Below are positions 9,956 through 21,307 of a stretch of 64,000 nucleotides of DNA, piece by piece. The notes beneath the pieces were generated by a model. It was not told where the DNA came from and searched no databases. It saw only the letters and a program-made list of their open reading frames with translations. The translations under genes were made by a program, and so were the position numbers. Numbering within the stretch: position 1 is the first letter of the stretch; each line of letters begins with the position of its first letter. This stretch comes from Ectobius pallidus (lineage: Eukaryota; Arthropoda; Insecta; Blattodea; Ectobiidae). The stretch is taken from assembly GCA_964059195.1 (NCBI GenBank), contig CAXKWD010000009.1, positions 85,409,432 through 85,473,431 of the forward strand, written 5' to 3'.

Positions 9956-11519
9956 GGTACAGTCACTGAGCATGAGCTCATATTGGGACCAAAAAAAATT
10001 GTATGCATGGCAGCAACCAATATTAGTCACCTTACATCACAAACTATAGTAAATTGCAGAAATTTTATCTGATACAAGATTACACTACTAATCTTAAAAA
10101 TATTGTTGATAAAGATTTAAGTTAGCCTATATCTTAGAAAAAACTGAAAATATAAAAGAGAAAACATCCATAGGCATTATCTTGTAATTAACAAGATAGG
10201 CTATGTTGAGATCAGAATACATTGATATAAGCCAATCATCCTTTGAAAATACTCTTGCTTGGTGAATAACACATCTTCGCGTGGTGCAGAAACAAATAAA
10301 TACGTACTTCCTGCAGTACGGTCTCTTATTTTATATCTGGATTTGAAGTGAGAAATTTGTATTGCATATGTTTATAATAGAGAAAGTTATTGTATCACAT
10401 CCGATTTTTTCTTACTGGAAATTTTGCGATTTTCCTACGTAGCAGAGATTGTTCAAAAGCGAGATGGAGATAGTATTCCACGTATCAACATGTAGGCTAC
10501 ATATAAATCAGCGGGGTTATTAAATGCCCCACACAATCTTCCTTGTCATGTTTTCTGCCTTATCCTTGGAAGATTTAAACGACCGCGGATAATAGGTTGC
10601 ATAATCAGTCGGTAAGCTAAATTTTCCTGATTCGAAAGAGGCTATATTTTGTAAGTACTGATTATAGCCTGCTATCACATAGAAAACATTGCACGTACAG
10701 ATATGAAGCGCTATCGTGTAATAGTCTGTTCAGGATCCACACTTATTTACAAGGAGATATCCGACAATTGCACAGACGTCACGAGTGACATCATAGTGAC
10801 GTGAAAAGACGCGTTATTTTACCAGGCATTTTGCCTAGGCCGGAGATATCAATGGAATCATTGCAGAACAACTAAACGATGTTTTTGTAAGCATTATGTT
10901 TTGTGTGTCCCTGATCAGCAATATACCGGCCTATACTTTTGTTATGTAGTTGAATTTGCATATTATAGGCCTACTCATTATATTGCAGAACACCAAGCAT
11001 TGTATTAGATTTTTCCTACACTTTTAGGGTATTAGAATTAGTAATATATTACATTTTTCAAAATTATACTCCTTCCCAAATTTAATGTACTGAAGTCACT
11101 ATTTCAGTGTTTCTGAGCATATAATAATTCTGAAAAATAAGATTGGAGATTTGAGCTGAAAGACTAAAAAACCATAGAAATCCGAAACTAAGCAATACCG
11201 ATACATAAATTTAAGCTGTGGTTACATTAAAAATATATCCTTTTTTAAAATATGATTTTGGTTACATTAAAATAACCAGATAGTCACTTGAGTCTCCCTT
11301 AATTTAATTAATTTCATAAAAGGAGATAGCCTATGTTCATCAGTAAATTGACGGATGTCAGTGATTTTTCATAGCTGTCTTCGAAAGTATGAGTCTGAGT
11401 CGCAGGTAATTTTTACGAAATCGGCATGACTTTTTTCGCATTCTAAAATGATCGTTGTGTCTTAAAGGCGGATATTACCCGCAGAATATTCTAGGATAAT
11501 GATTTATTGTCGGGTATAA
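9956..11519. other. Non-coding, no recognisable feature
   Basis: AT-rich sequence with no supported gene or RNA. A short GACGTCACGAGTGACATCA stretch at about 10774-10792 holds CRE-like inverted half-sites but has no gene next to it. Confidence 0.35.
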
Positions 11520-11870
11520 TGCTTTCGCGCAGGGGGCCTAGCTTCGATTCCTGATCGGGTGGTTTTCCTCATCTGTAAGACGAATGTCGGGTAAATTTAG
11601 GCCCTTGTGGCCCCGTCTATCATCTGGCCATCATCATCTTCATCCTATCCGCGCCTTATTCAGAGTGAGTATGTGAGCGGCTGGTGTTTTTGGCGTCCTG
11701 TGTGTACGTGTTGTCTCGGAGGTGGCCCCGCATTGGGCTGATCACTTTCGAAGAGGCCCTCCTCCCAACAGATCGCGGTCCTGTATGTCTGGGACGGCGT
11801 GGACTGCATAAACGTCCCTACAGTGGGGGAGGTAACACTCAGAGAAATAATAATTATTATTATTCTCGAA
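11520..11870 (+). mobile_element. SINE-like element with B box and ATT-rich tail
   Basis: Near the left end AGCTTCGATTCCTGATCGGG resembles a pol III B box (GGTTCGANTCC). The body is GC-rich relative to its surroundings, and the right end is TAATAATAATTATTATTATT. The open frame across it has no protein match and is not called. The A box is not clear, so the tRNA origin is uncertain. Confidence 0.5.
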
Positions 11871-12264
11871 CTTGCACTCGGGTCAGTGATTAACTTTGTT
11901 TATTCATGAAAAAGGTTGTACCTAAAATCTTCATTGGATTAATGAACTAAGTTCTAAGTAAGATTTATCTATGTAAGCAATAATAATTTTAAAATTTCCT
12001 TTAAATTCGAACAACGTAACTTAGCAAATATTGGTCATGTTATGACGTCATTTTGGCTGATGTCATAGCTTAAACTTGAATTTATTCGGCTGAATTGAAA
12101 CAGGACGAAGTGGGAACAATATTATTCGGTCTGGAAGGGTTATTGGGACTTGGACTACCCGTCCAGCTTATGGATCTCTACAAAACTATAAATTAAACTG
12201 CGTGACGCTACATCCCTGAAGGGACTAGGCCTACCATCAGACCTCTGCGTCATCTACTATTCTC

Positions 12265-12665
12265 TATCCCATTAAAGAACGATCCTGTTCAAAACAAAGA
12301 GGCGTGGCTGTCATAGCCCGCACGTGAGAACGCACGTGTTCACCGTGTTTATGTTAGTTTGTTTATTCTCAGTACAACTGAGCCGCAGGGTCCTCGTGAA
12401 CAATGAATCCTTTGTTTTGTTTGCTAATTGATATACCCATACTATAATGATGACGATGCCAGTGAGAGTTTGTTATTTCACGTGTAAATGTTGATATTAT
12501 TGTTGCATGAACTTACGAGCACTCGTTAGCCACACCCTCCTAATGGCGCATGCTAATGACATTAACCAATCACGTTTTGTCACATGATGCGAATTTTCCG
12601 CGAACTCTGTGAGTTTTCCTCCCCTTTGTTTTGACTAGGATCAAACTAGAATGGGATCAATTATA
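12265..12665 (+). mobile_element. 400-bp MITE, copy 1
   Basis: The terminal repeats read ATCCCATT..GATCCT(G)TTCAAAACAAAG on the left and GATCCCATTCTAGTTTGATC, then CTAGTCAAAACAAAGGGG, on the reverse complement of the right end. A second copy in opposite orientation lies at 20008-20390. The body contains a duplicated ACGTG motif (CACGTGAGAACGCACGTG) and no coding sequence. Confidence 0.75.
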
Positions 12666-14143
12666 GGCTATAAGCAGACGGTAGGATTGGGGGGCAATGT
12701 GGTCAGCATGCCGTATGGATCTCAGTAAACGCGAGGTAATTTGGAAGTACAGCTGAGAAAGGAGTATCCCATCGTGGCACCTAATACTTAAATTCATTCC
12801 GTTATTCAATAGTTCTCGGCACAGGGGCTGCTGATTCCGCTATAGCGCTCCCATTTCCTTTATTTATTTGATTATTTATTTGTGTAGCAAGGATATGAAT
12901 GACGACTCAGCTGGAAATGAGGTCGCAAATGCCTGTGGGTGTCGCGTGGGGAACGATGTCATTGATTGACCAAAGTGACGGGAAGCAGGCACGCGAACTT
13001 GCCGAATCCTTACCAAAATCACTGAAAAATAAGAAACAACAAATCCAGTGGGGATTATTAACTGATACAGCCACTTTATAAAACATAATGTGTTAGGGCG
13101 TATAGATTATCTTAAATCTCGGTTAGAACACCGATACTGATGTTTTTCATAAAAAAGTTTTTCCATTATTTGCCACCAATCACATTTTTCTCATAACTAT
13201 TTTGAAAAAATCATAGATATATTATTACACAGTAGTTACAAATTATGCATAACTAACGTTTTTAAATCCTTAGCTTATTTAAAATTTCTTGAAGTTAAAG
13301 AAAAACAATATTAGGTTATAAAAATATGATTCTTAATAGCTAATAGGCGTAAAAAATACGTTTATCTCGTTAAACATATTTTATTCTCCAGTGTAATTTT
13401 GCAAACGATGGCCTAAAACTTGCTGGAATTATTTTAAACATTTTTTTTTCCCTGCTAGGATTGCTTCCTGCTGTGAGAATTTTAGAGGCATGCAGGAAAC
13501 GGCGTAAGCTCTTAGTACCTGCTCATAAATATGTAAGGGTTAAAATATGCTAATTAAGTTTATTTTTACTTTCCCTTTCCCTTATATAACCTCTTAAAAC
13601 TATTATAGTACCAAGCTTTCTTATGAGTGTAGAAATTAATAATACAAACTTTCATTGGTTTACATTAAGCCAATTAGGCGTGATTGAGACCTAGACAAAC
13701 AGATATACAAGGTAGAAAGCTGGAAATCCATGAACAGATAATTCCCTCCACATAAATACTTGCTTAACACCAAAACGGTCAAAAGTAAAAGTAGAAAAGT
13801 AACCTTTACAATATACTACACCATACTTCAGAAGAGCATTACTATTCTTAATGAGGGTTCGCAAGCAAAATTTCCGGCCTTTTCAAGCAAACTTTTTTCC
13901 TGATATTCCTGATAGGATTGATCCCCTTATCACAGGGAATAAATATTCCTGATAAGAAGTCATTTTAAAGGTATTAGGGAAACTGCTTAAGCTGTTTGTT
14001 CCCTGCTCTTCAATATATACAGTGGGTAATAATGGTACTAGTGAGAGAAATATAGACACTTTCATGGAAACTACAGTATACTTTTCTTAGCTTTGTCTAC
14101 GGTTACTTATTTTATGAATGTGGTTTTGAAATGAAATATACTA
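12666..14143. other. Non-coding, no recognisable feature
   Basis: No gene can be supported. Short open frames at 12899-13081 (+) and 13883-14065 (-) look like chance frames. Confidence 0.35.
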
Positions 14144-14388
14144 TTAAAACTCTATGTAAAGTGTATCACAACACTATTTATTTAGTGGTTAAAACATTAA
14201 TAAAAATGGTTAAAAACCTTACACTGTACGACGTTTCAGCCTGTCTCCTCCAGGCCTTTTGCTACTTGAAAAAGGCCTGGAGGAGACAGGCTGAAACGTC
14301 GTACAGTGTAAGGTTTTTAACCATTTTTATTAATGTTTTAACCACTAAATAAATAGTGCTGTGATATACATTTTACATAGAGTTTTAA
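14144..14388. repeat. Near-perfect 245-bp hairpin upstream of shep exon 1
   Basis: The left arm 14144-14260 and right arm 14269-14388 are reverse complements around an 8-base loop GCTACTTG. The inner 100 bp or so, including GTACGACGTTTCAGCCTGTC and TCCTCCAGGCCTTTT, are essentially perfect; only the outer part has a few differences. It lies in the sense of shep transcription, 84 bp before an exon. It may be a foldback transposon or a recent local inverted duplication. Confidence 0.9.
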
Positions 14389-14472
14389 TTGAGTTTTTAG
14401 TGGAAAGTTTGGACCAAGCATTTTATATCTTATTATGGAAATATACTATTATTGAATATTCTGTTGTTTCAG

Positions 14473-14687
14473 TATGGACCTCAAAGGGTGCCAACTGCAG
14501 CTTCACCTTCCAACACAAATAGTAGCTCTAGTTCCAACACAGGGTCGCAGAGCGGCACCCTGAGCACCAGTCTCAGTAACAACATGGGACCTGGCCTTGC
14601 CGGCGAGCAGCTTTCCAAAACCAACCTGTATATACGAGGCCTCAATCAAAACACCACAGACAAGGACCTGGTTCAAATGTGTTCGAT
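14473..14687 (+). CDS. shep: shep exon: Ser/Asn-rich linker and start of RRM1
   Basis: The exon opens after the acceptor TTGTTTCAG in phase 0 and reads [14 protein letters not shown], then a Ser/Thr/Gly-rich stretch, then [26 protein letters not shown] is the RNP2 strand of RRM1. It ends two bases into a Met codon at the strong donor GTGAGT (14688); reading on gives a TGA at once, which supports that donor. This is the first exon I can find, so codons before it belong to upstream exons. A 245-bp hairpin ends only 84 bp before the acceptor. Confidence 0.95.
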
Positions 14688-15474
14688 GTGAGTACCGTAC
14701 AGACAATTTCTTCTACTTGTCAAACTAGGAGATTGTTGTTTGATAAAAATAGTTTACATCAAACTTAATAGATCTGCCCCCCCCCCCCAATTTACATTGC
14801 CTTGGAATTTAATCCAGTAAGGCTCATTTTCAAGTTTTTGAAAGCAGAATTAAGAATTAACTGTATAATTTGAATTTTAAAAAAATCATTTTCTTAATTT
14901 TTTTTTTCATAATATAAAGCATCCATAAGGTCTGTACTATTGGGCTACAAATTGATTATTGTAATCAAACAGCAAATTAGTGTGTAAGTTTTTGTTAAAC
15001 GTTCAAAGAAAATTTCTTTTTAATAGTGAATATTGAAAAGATTATATGAAATCTTTGAAGAAATGCAGATTCAGTTGCAAATTAAATTAAAGAATTAGTT
15101 TTGCTATATTACATTTTAATCAATAATCTGTATTTAATTTAATAATTACAAAATAAAAAATTTCAACTGAACGTGAATTTTTTTATTACATATTGTCTAC
15201 TATTAACCATTTCAAAGAGAAAAGAAGGCAAAAGCACATATTTTAATTAATGGAAGTTCTATTTAAATTTACTAATTATAAATTATTATCTGAAAACTAT
15301 TAGAGCTAGTTGTAAATATTTTCTGTGAATTATTTTATATTGAATATATCCTTCAAATTTGAAATAAGGTTGCTTGCATAGGAAGAAGTTATCACAATAT
15401 TATTAAGCATTGCAATTTAAAGTGATTTGTACTTTTGACTAGAAGAAGTTTTCTTATGCAAAATACAATAAAGC

Positions 15475-15640
15475 CAACTACAAAGGACGTCCTCTGGGAC
15501 CTTATTCAAAGAGTCTGGAATCATGTGACTTTCCTTCAAGTATTGTTCCGTCCCATGTATCTTTTAAGATGTCTGATGTGATGTATGCTAAGGAGGATAC
15601 AGCTAGTGATAGAAGAGGAGGATTTATTCGTTTTAGTTTC
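15475..15640 (+). pseudogene. Possible Tc1-like transposase C-terminal remnant
   Basis: The + strand reads KPTTKDVLWDLIQRVWNHVT, resembling the ELWxxVxxAW segment near the end of Tc1 transposases. A later frame has a DRRGGF segment where Tc1 proteins have an RGG(Y/F). Stops and frameshifts interrupt it. The match is weak. Confidence 0.35.
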
Positions 15641-15826
15641 TTCAAAGTAATTGAGGTTTAATTGTTAATTATTTGTACTAGTAAAATTATTGTGTCAGTA
15701 TTTTTTATTTCAGTGGGAACAGAATTCTTCCCATAAGTAATTTATATCTTACATGACAAAGTACTGTTATTATATATGTGCATAATATGCCTTATTGCAA
15801 AACTTAATTTTTTTCATCTATAATGC

Positions 15827-16554
15827 TGTGTTCAAAATAAGAATGGGATAGCAATATCGATATTATTGAAACATGAATATCATACATTTTGACACTGATA
15901 TCAATATCGATACTGTTCTTTGATAATATGGATTTTTTTCAGTTTAAGAACAAGAATAAAATGGAGGGAGAGAGGGACTTGGACAAAAATACACTGTTAT
16001 ATCATACTTATTGATAAAGATGGGCAAAATCAACTTTTTATGCAATATTGAGTAAAAAATTAATAAAATTTAAACATAAGTGTAACATATTGAATTGGTG
16101 GCTATCAACATTTAATTACACTTATTTTCAGCATTTCTAGTCATCAATTGGAGTTTTACTGCCACAAGTTACACTTACTCGTTAGAAGTAACAACAACAA
16201 CAAGCAGTGATACCAAAACATTCCCTAAATCGCTATAGGGTACATGTTTGCATTACACAACAGTAGGTTTGTTCCTAGAGCAATCCAAAACCATGAACAC
16301 ATAGTTCATGCATGCACATGATATCAGTTTTCATATGTCGTGCAGCGAAATTGTCAATGTGTGCATTTGTGAACTATGTGTTAATGATTTCTGAGTGCTC
16401 TAGGAACTAATCTAATGTCTTATTAAAACTTTTGATATCGAATGTTGTTATTTTTTACCAATATAATACTACTTTCGAAATTAATAACTGTTAGTCATAA
16501 CAATATCAATATCAATATTTTGCCTTGGATATCCCATCCCTAGTTCAGAACACA
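15827..16554. mobile_element. Possible MITE with TGTGTTC..ATGGGATA ends
   Basis: The left end TGTGTTCAAAATAAGAATGG, then GATAGCAATATCGATATT, pairs imperfectly with the reverse complement of the right end, TGTGTTCTGAACTAGGGATG, then GGATATCC..ATATTGATATT. The GATATC/ATATCGATAT motifs recur near both ends. The copy is degenerate and its borders are approximate. Confidence 0.45.
16266..16413. repeat. 148-bp hairpin MITE
   Basis: TTGTTCCTAGAGCAATCC and then GAACACATAGTTCATG on the left pair with TGTGAACTATGTGTTAATG and then GTGCTCTAGGAACTAA on the right. The arms are imperfect, and the loop contains TGCATGCACATGATATC. It sits inside the larger degenerate element. Confidence 0.6.
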
Positions 16555-17177
16555 ACAAAACACACAAATAAAAAAATGGCAAAGCAAGTAATAAAGCTAT
16601 TGGTGAAGTTTGAACACCCAGTATGTTCATTTCTTTGACAAACATTGTCTCTCAACTATGAATTTGAGACAACAGTATATATTCTTGAGAACAATTATTC
16701 AGAACATTCAAACATTTGTATGTGAACGCAAGGTCTCGTAAACTCAGTTATAATTTCACTGCTCCCCCCCCCCCCCCCCCAACCTCCAAGATGGTTCATA
16801 AGGTATGTTCCAGAATAAATTTACTCCTTTCTTTAATGCGTCATGATGAAAAATGGAAGTGTACATACAGAGCATTCTGGCTATATCCCTGGAGTACTGC
16901 TGCCTGATATGGTCACTCAGTGACATTGGATAAGTTGATGCCCATGCAGCCAGTGGGAGAAAGTAATGAATATCATACAGAATACCAATATTACCTATGA
17001 ATATTATTTTGTTAACCTTGATTAAAAGAGATCTGGAAGTGTTGTCCCTCCATTACCACATGTTCACGACTTAAAAATGTTTTAGGCTTACACGCTCATT
17101 CTTCTGTGATTCTGCCAGATTTGATTCTAATGAGCTTTGCTCCTTTGGGGCTTTCTTTACTATCATTTTTTAAAAAT

Positions 17178-17321
17178 GCCCCCGATTTATATGTTTGTGA
17201 TCTCTATTTGTGGGAAATGTTAAAAAACAAGGTTTACAGAAGAAATCTGCATTCATTTGAACAGTTGAAAGACAGCATCATAATCAAATTAGGCAGGATC
17301 ATGAAAACATTGTGTGTGTAA
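17178..17321 (+). pseudogene. Mariner-type transposase C-terminal remnant
   Basis: The + strand reads CDLYLWEMLKNKVYRRNLHS and then FEQLKDSIIIKLGRI. This matches the insect Tc1/mariner group whose C-terminus runs (C)DF(F/Y)LWGxLKxxVYxxxPxxxxELKxxI. The same family appears at 29090-29255 and 40347-40500. The 5' part, with the first two catalytic aspartates, is missing. Confidence 0.65.
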
Positions 17322-17733
17322 GAATAAAAGCAGGTGTTATTAATGTGTGGTAAGAGAATGATGCTTCTACTCATCATAATCAAACACAATAATATACAAT
17401 TATATAGATTTTATAATAATACACAATTTCCCTATGTAATAAGGGTATTTTGCAGGATTAAAAATACATTTATTTCTCCTACTGGCTGGCCGGGTGCCAA
17501 GTTCATCAGTATCGCTGGTTGACTGTGTTGGGCAGAACAACTTCAGGGCTAGAGGTTGATAGCATATTGTGTTCCAGGTATTCCTTTGTGGTATTGTAGA
17601 AGACATTATGGAATAGACTGTAGAAAAGAATCATTCAGAGTAATTCAATTTACAGTAAATTATGTGGCTTATTCATAATGTTAAGTTACTTTTGTAAGTT
17701 GTGGCATTGAAACGAGTCATAACTTTTTTACAG

Positions 17734-17792
17734 GTATGGCAACATCATATCAACAAAGGCAATATTAGACAAGAACACTAACAAATGTAAAG
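17734..17792 (+). CDS. shep: shep 59-nt microexon: middle of RRM1
   Basis: This 59-base exon lies between a TTTTTTACAG acceptor and a GTATGT donor. It completes the split Met codon and reads YGNIISTKAILDKNTNKCK, the helix-1 to beta-3 part of RRM1 that is nearly invariant in Shep/RBMS proteins. It ends one base into a Gly codon, so RNP1 (KGYGFVDF) is completed only in the next exon. Its length is not a multiple of three, so skipping it would break the frame; it should be constitutive. Confidence 0.94.
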
Positions 17793-18080
17793 GTATGTTT
17801 ATTTTACTATGAAAATAATCATACTAAAATTGTAGTTTATGTTGTAAGTATGTAATTATTCTAAAACTACGTTTATTGCTTGTTTTTTTACTCGCTCAAT
17901 GTTGTAGTTATCATTCTCCTTAACCACTCACTACTAATCAGTTTTCAAAGAGAATTTTGCTGTTGCACTTGTTGAACCTAAATTATTTTAAGTGCATCTA
18001 CGTTAGTACTACATACATCTAGTTATTACAAGATTTTCAGCTTACATTTTAGTAAGTGACCCCAGGGATTCAGAAATGAA

Positions 18081-18576
18081 ATACCATATTTAGGCAAATT
18101 GAATGTGCACCTTTTTTGTCCATTTGTAGCATTCAAAATTGGGATGCGCATTTGATTTGATGGTGCATTAAATTTGAATGCAAATCTGTTCTGTAGTTCG
18201 GCAGTAACTTTGATCACGTATGTAACAATGCATTGCTGTAATTCTCGACTTTGTTACATTTATTTTTGGCTTATAACTGGTAAGCACAAACATTGGCTGA
18301 AGTTAATGCATTATTTTGACACTCAAAGTCAACACCAAGCGAGTTGGAAAGCATTAAGGTTCCATGCGAGGGTGTCTGTTGCTCCGCATTCTTCTCCATA
18401 AACTGTTATAGGCTACTGACCTTTATTCACAAATCCATTGTTGTTTAAAATAAAGTACTGAGATAAAATAACAAATAAATGACCTAAAATAAAATATCCT
18501 ACCATGAAGCACATTACATTTGCCAATAAACTCTTTCAAGATTGGAGTATGTATTAGAATTGAGTAAATATGGTAT
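18081..18576. mobile_element. MITE with ATACCATATTTA ends
   Basis: The left end ATACCATATTTAGGCAAATT and the reverse complement of the right end, ATACCATATTTACTCAATTC, share their first 12 bases and diverge gradually. The left end continues GAATGTGCACC, resembling a widespread animal MITE terminus of the type ATTTACTCGAAT..GCGCAC. No coding sequence is seen. Confidence 0.6.
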
Positions 18577-18834
18577 TGACTAATTATCTTGCATCAGTAT
18601 GAAGCAAATAATGCAGTAAAATCAAAACCATATACTAACATTGTTGTAACAATTTGATCAAATTAATTTGATGAATTTAAAAAATACACATGGTGATGCA
18701 AAATATTGATGCAAAATATTGAGTGACAATTTTGTAATGCTAAGAACTATTTAAATTTACTGAGAATGGGAAGACAGAAAGAAGTGGAACAATATTAATA
18801 CATAATATCTTGACGAACATTCACTACTTCATTT

Positions 18835-19046
18835 TATTAATTACTCACTAGTAACTGGTTTTTGATAGGATCTCTGTATCATCGTCAGCCATGTCCAACT
18901 GCCAAACTTCTGTCTTGTACCGCCTGGTGATGCTGTTGCGGTTTCATGAGGTCACCAGCTGGTACAAGACGGAAGTTTGGCAGTTGGACGTAGCTGACAA
19001 TGATTGGGAGCTCCTATCAAAAACCAGTTACTAGTAAGTAATTAAT
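18835..19046. repeat. 212-bp foldback hairpin
   Basis: The left arm includes TACTCACTAGTAACTGG, TTTTTGATAGGA and TCCAACTGCCAAACTTC. The right arm gives the reverse complement, GAAGTTTGGCAGTTGGA, TCCTATCAAAAA and CCAGTTACTAGTAAGTA. The loop of about 30 bases is itself flanked by CTGGTGA/TCACCAG. The arms differ more than in the 14-kb hairpin, so it is older. Confidence 0.8.
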
Positions 19047-19669
19047 AGTAAGAACTGTTCTTGATAGTGTCGTCATTGATTTCCAAGTGACTGTAAATTG
19101 ATATGTGTGAATCATGGAATTACTCCTTTATTGCCAAACAGAAGTCTTTTATCTGTCCAGTTGTTGCTTTGTTAACACTATAATGATCAGACAAGTAAGG
19201 CAATCACAGCTCATAGATTAACTTTTTTTTTCCAAGCCTAATTTATATTGTTTTTGACAGGAACTTAACACAAAAATCTTAACACACAAAGTTAATTCTA
19301 TTTTGTTTTGCAAGCTCATTTTCCTGTTGAAATAAGGAAATACCTATTTGTATGTGTAAATATTAAGTACAAAGTTCTGTGGCCAAACCAGTCTATGTTT
19401 GTGGCTTGAAACAAGGATGTGTTGCACATACCATTTCATACTTTTAAAATAAAGATTGATAGGCCTACTGTTATAAATTATAATTATTGTCACAAAGTGA
19501 AGTCCATATGTTCCTTTTTACTACAGAAATTTTCAATTACTTTTTGTATCATGTTTAGCTTAAAGTCTATCTGTCTAGTCCTTTTATTTTTATTATTTCC
19601 TCTAATTCAACACTAAACTGTAGGTCGTAATTTACTATTACAATATCAGCTTCATTAGTCAATACATAA

Positions 19670-19985
19670 TGCTGGGATCTTCGTTACCCTCTTGCCACCC
19701 ACCCCCACCCCACACAATCATCCGTGGGTTCGATCCCATCCCAGGTCGATGGCATTTACATGGCATTTAAATGTGCATGACAGGCTCATATCTTTAGTTT
19801 TTCAGGCTTGTAAAATATATCCTTTGGGATAAAATTCTGGTGCACTGGTGATAGTCACAAGCCTAAGTTGCTGTACACCCCTGTTGTTAAATAACCACAA
19901 CACAACTCACAATTCGTGAAATGGATCATAGCCTGCCATATAAATGTGGCAAATAAACAGGGCTTAATTCAGTTCAATTTGGTTC
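19670..19985 (+). mobile_element. SINE-like repeat with B box
   Basis: CCGTGGGTTCGATCCCATCC is a good pol III B box. A C-rich run precedes it, and the right end reads GGCAAATAAACAGGGCTTAA before a GTTCAATTTGGTTCAGTTCA repeat. The A-box region is degraded. Borders are approximate. Confidence 0.5.
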
Positions 19986-20007
19986 AGTTCAATTCTTTAT
20001 TTAGTTG

Positions 20008-20390
20008 TTATAATTGATCCCATTCTAGTTTGATCCTAGTCAAAACAAAGGGGAAGAGAACTCACAGAGAGTTCGCGGAAAATTTGCATCATGTGACAAA
20101 ACGTAATTGGTTAATGTCATTAGCATGCGCCATTTGCAGGGTGTGGGTAACGAGTGTTCGTAAGTTCATGTAACAATAATATCAACATTTACACGTAAAA
20201 TAACAAACTCTCACTGGCATTGTCATCATTATAGTATATCAATTAGCAAACAAAACAAAGGATCCATTGTTCACGACGACCCTGCGGGTCAGTTGTACTG
20301 AGAATAAACAAATTAACATAAACACGGTGAACACGTGCGTTCTCACGTGCGGGCTATGACAGCCACGCCTCTTTCTTAAATGGGATAGAG
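20008..20390 (-). mobile_element. 400-bp MITE, copy 2 (inverted)
   Basis: It starts TTGATCCCATTCTAGTTTGA and ends AAATGGGATAGAG, and matches the reverse complement of 12265-12665 over nearly its full length with scattered substitutions and small indels. The two copies lie in opposite orientation on either side of the first two recognised shep exons. Confidence 0.78.
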
Positions 20391-21215
20391 AATAGCATAC
20401 AATAGTAGCTGCACATTTTGTCGATCCACTAAAGGAAGATTTACTTTTACATTAAAAAATTACCTTATGTTTAGGATAGATTAGGTCATGGAACATTTTT
20501 GTATTATGTTATTACCATTATGAATGTGTTGATTTGCTGTCAAGTGAAAAAATATTAAAATTTATGTAAAGTGCCAGCTGGATAGAACTTCGTCTATTAT
20601 TTCGTCTATATACTGACATGTCTCAACTTTCATTGTTTACCTTAGTCGCATATTAATGTTTGTGACGACTTAGCCTCTGATTGGCAGTCCTCTAGAGACA
20701 ATCAAAATGTTTCAGGTCTTTGAACATCGCACTATTAATTTTAAGTGCACAGTTAAAAAGTCTAAAAGTTATCTACTACTAAAATTTCTCTCATGCACAA
20801 ATAGTGGTCTGCAATGGGCATTGTAATTATGTAATTCAGCCATGATAAGAATTTGGCTTTTTTTAAAATCAAACTCAATCAGAGGAAGAACAAGAAGAAG
20901 AACATTACCAAAGAATCAGTTCGAGATTTCAAAAGATATAAAAGTATGTATGGCTAGTCAGGATGATTTTTTAGCCTGCAAGAATATTTTGGTTTAGAAG
21001 CTGAACATTTCACTCTGTAGTGATGACTGTACAGGTACGGTACTTCAGATGTGATTGTTATTTTGTCTTCTTTCCTTTCCCTGTATGGTTGACAATAATC
21101 TTACATTGTAAGCATCCTTAGATGATATTATTATTATATTAATATTATATTATTGTATTATTATTAATATTTTTAAATGATCATATCATTTTAATGCCGG
21201 ATATTTTTTCCTCAG

Positions 21216-21307
21216 GTTACGGGTTTGTCGACTTTGAGACCCCAGCTTCAGCTGAGTCAGCAGTTAAAGCACTCCAGTCAAAGGGAATACAAGCCCAGAT
21301 GGCGAAA
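21216..21307 (+). CDS. shep: shep exon: RNP1 and end of RRM1
   Basis: The exon follows TTTTTTCCTCAG, completes the Gly codon and reads [20 protein letters not shown] and then the conserved KGIQAQMAK. It ends in phase 0 at GTGGGT (21308). A second possible donor, GTATCT at 21312, would break the phase with the next exon, so 21307 is preferred. The two aromatic positions of RNP1 (Y and F) expected to stack on RNA bases are present. The following intron is the longest here, 14.2 kb. Confidence 0.93.

Larger units (their letters stand above)
14688..17733 (+). other. shep intron between exons 14473 and 17734
   Basis: A 3.0-kb intron with GTGAGT and TTTTTTACAG ends. It holds a poly-C run (14778-14788), a Tc1-like transposase remnant (about 15475-15640), an element with ATGGGATA ends (15827-16554), a small hairpin MITE (16266-16413), a second C-run (about 16763-16780) and a mariner-type transposase remnant (17178-17321). 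Confidence 0.85.
17793..21215 (+). other. shep intron between exons 17734 and 21216
   Basis: A 3.4-kb intron with GTATGT and TTTTTTCCTCAG ends. It contains a TIR element (18081-18576), a foldback hairpin (18835-19046), a SINE-like repeat (about 19670-19985) and the inverted copy of the 400-bp MITE (20008-20390). Confidence 0.85.

Noticed and set aside
10774..10792. CRE-like palindrome as a promoter
   Set aside because: No gene start, TATA or initiator context next to it; a chance match is likely.
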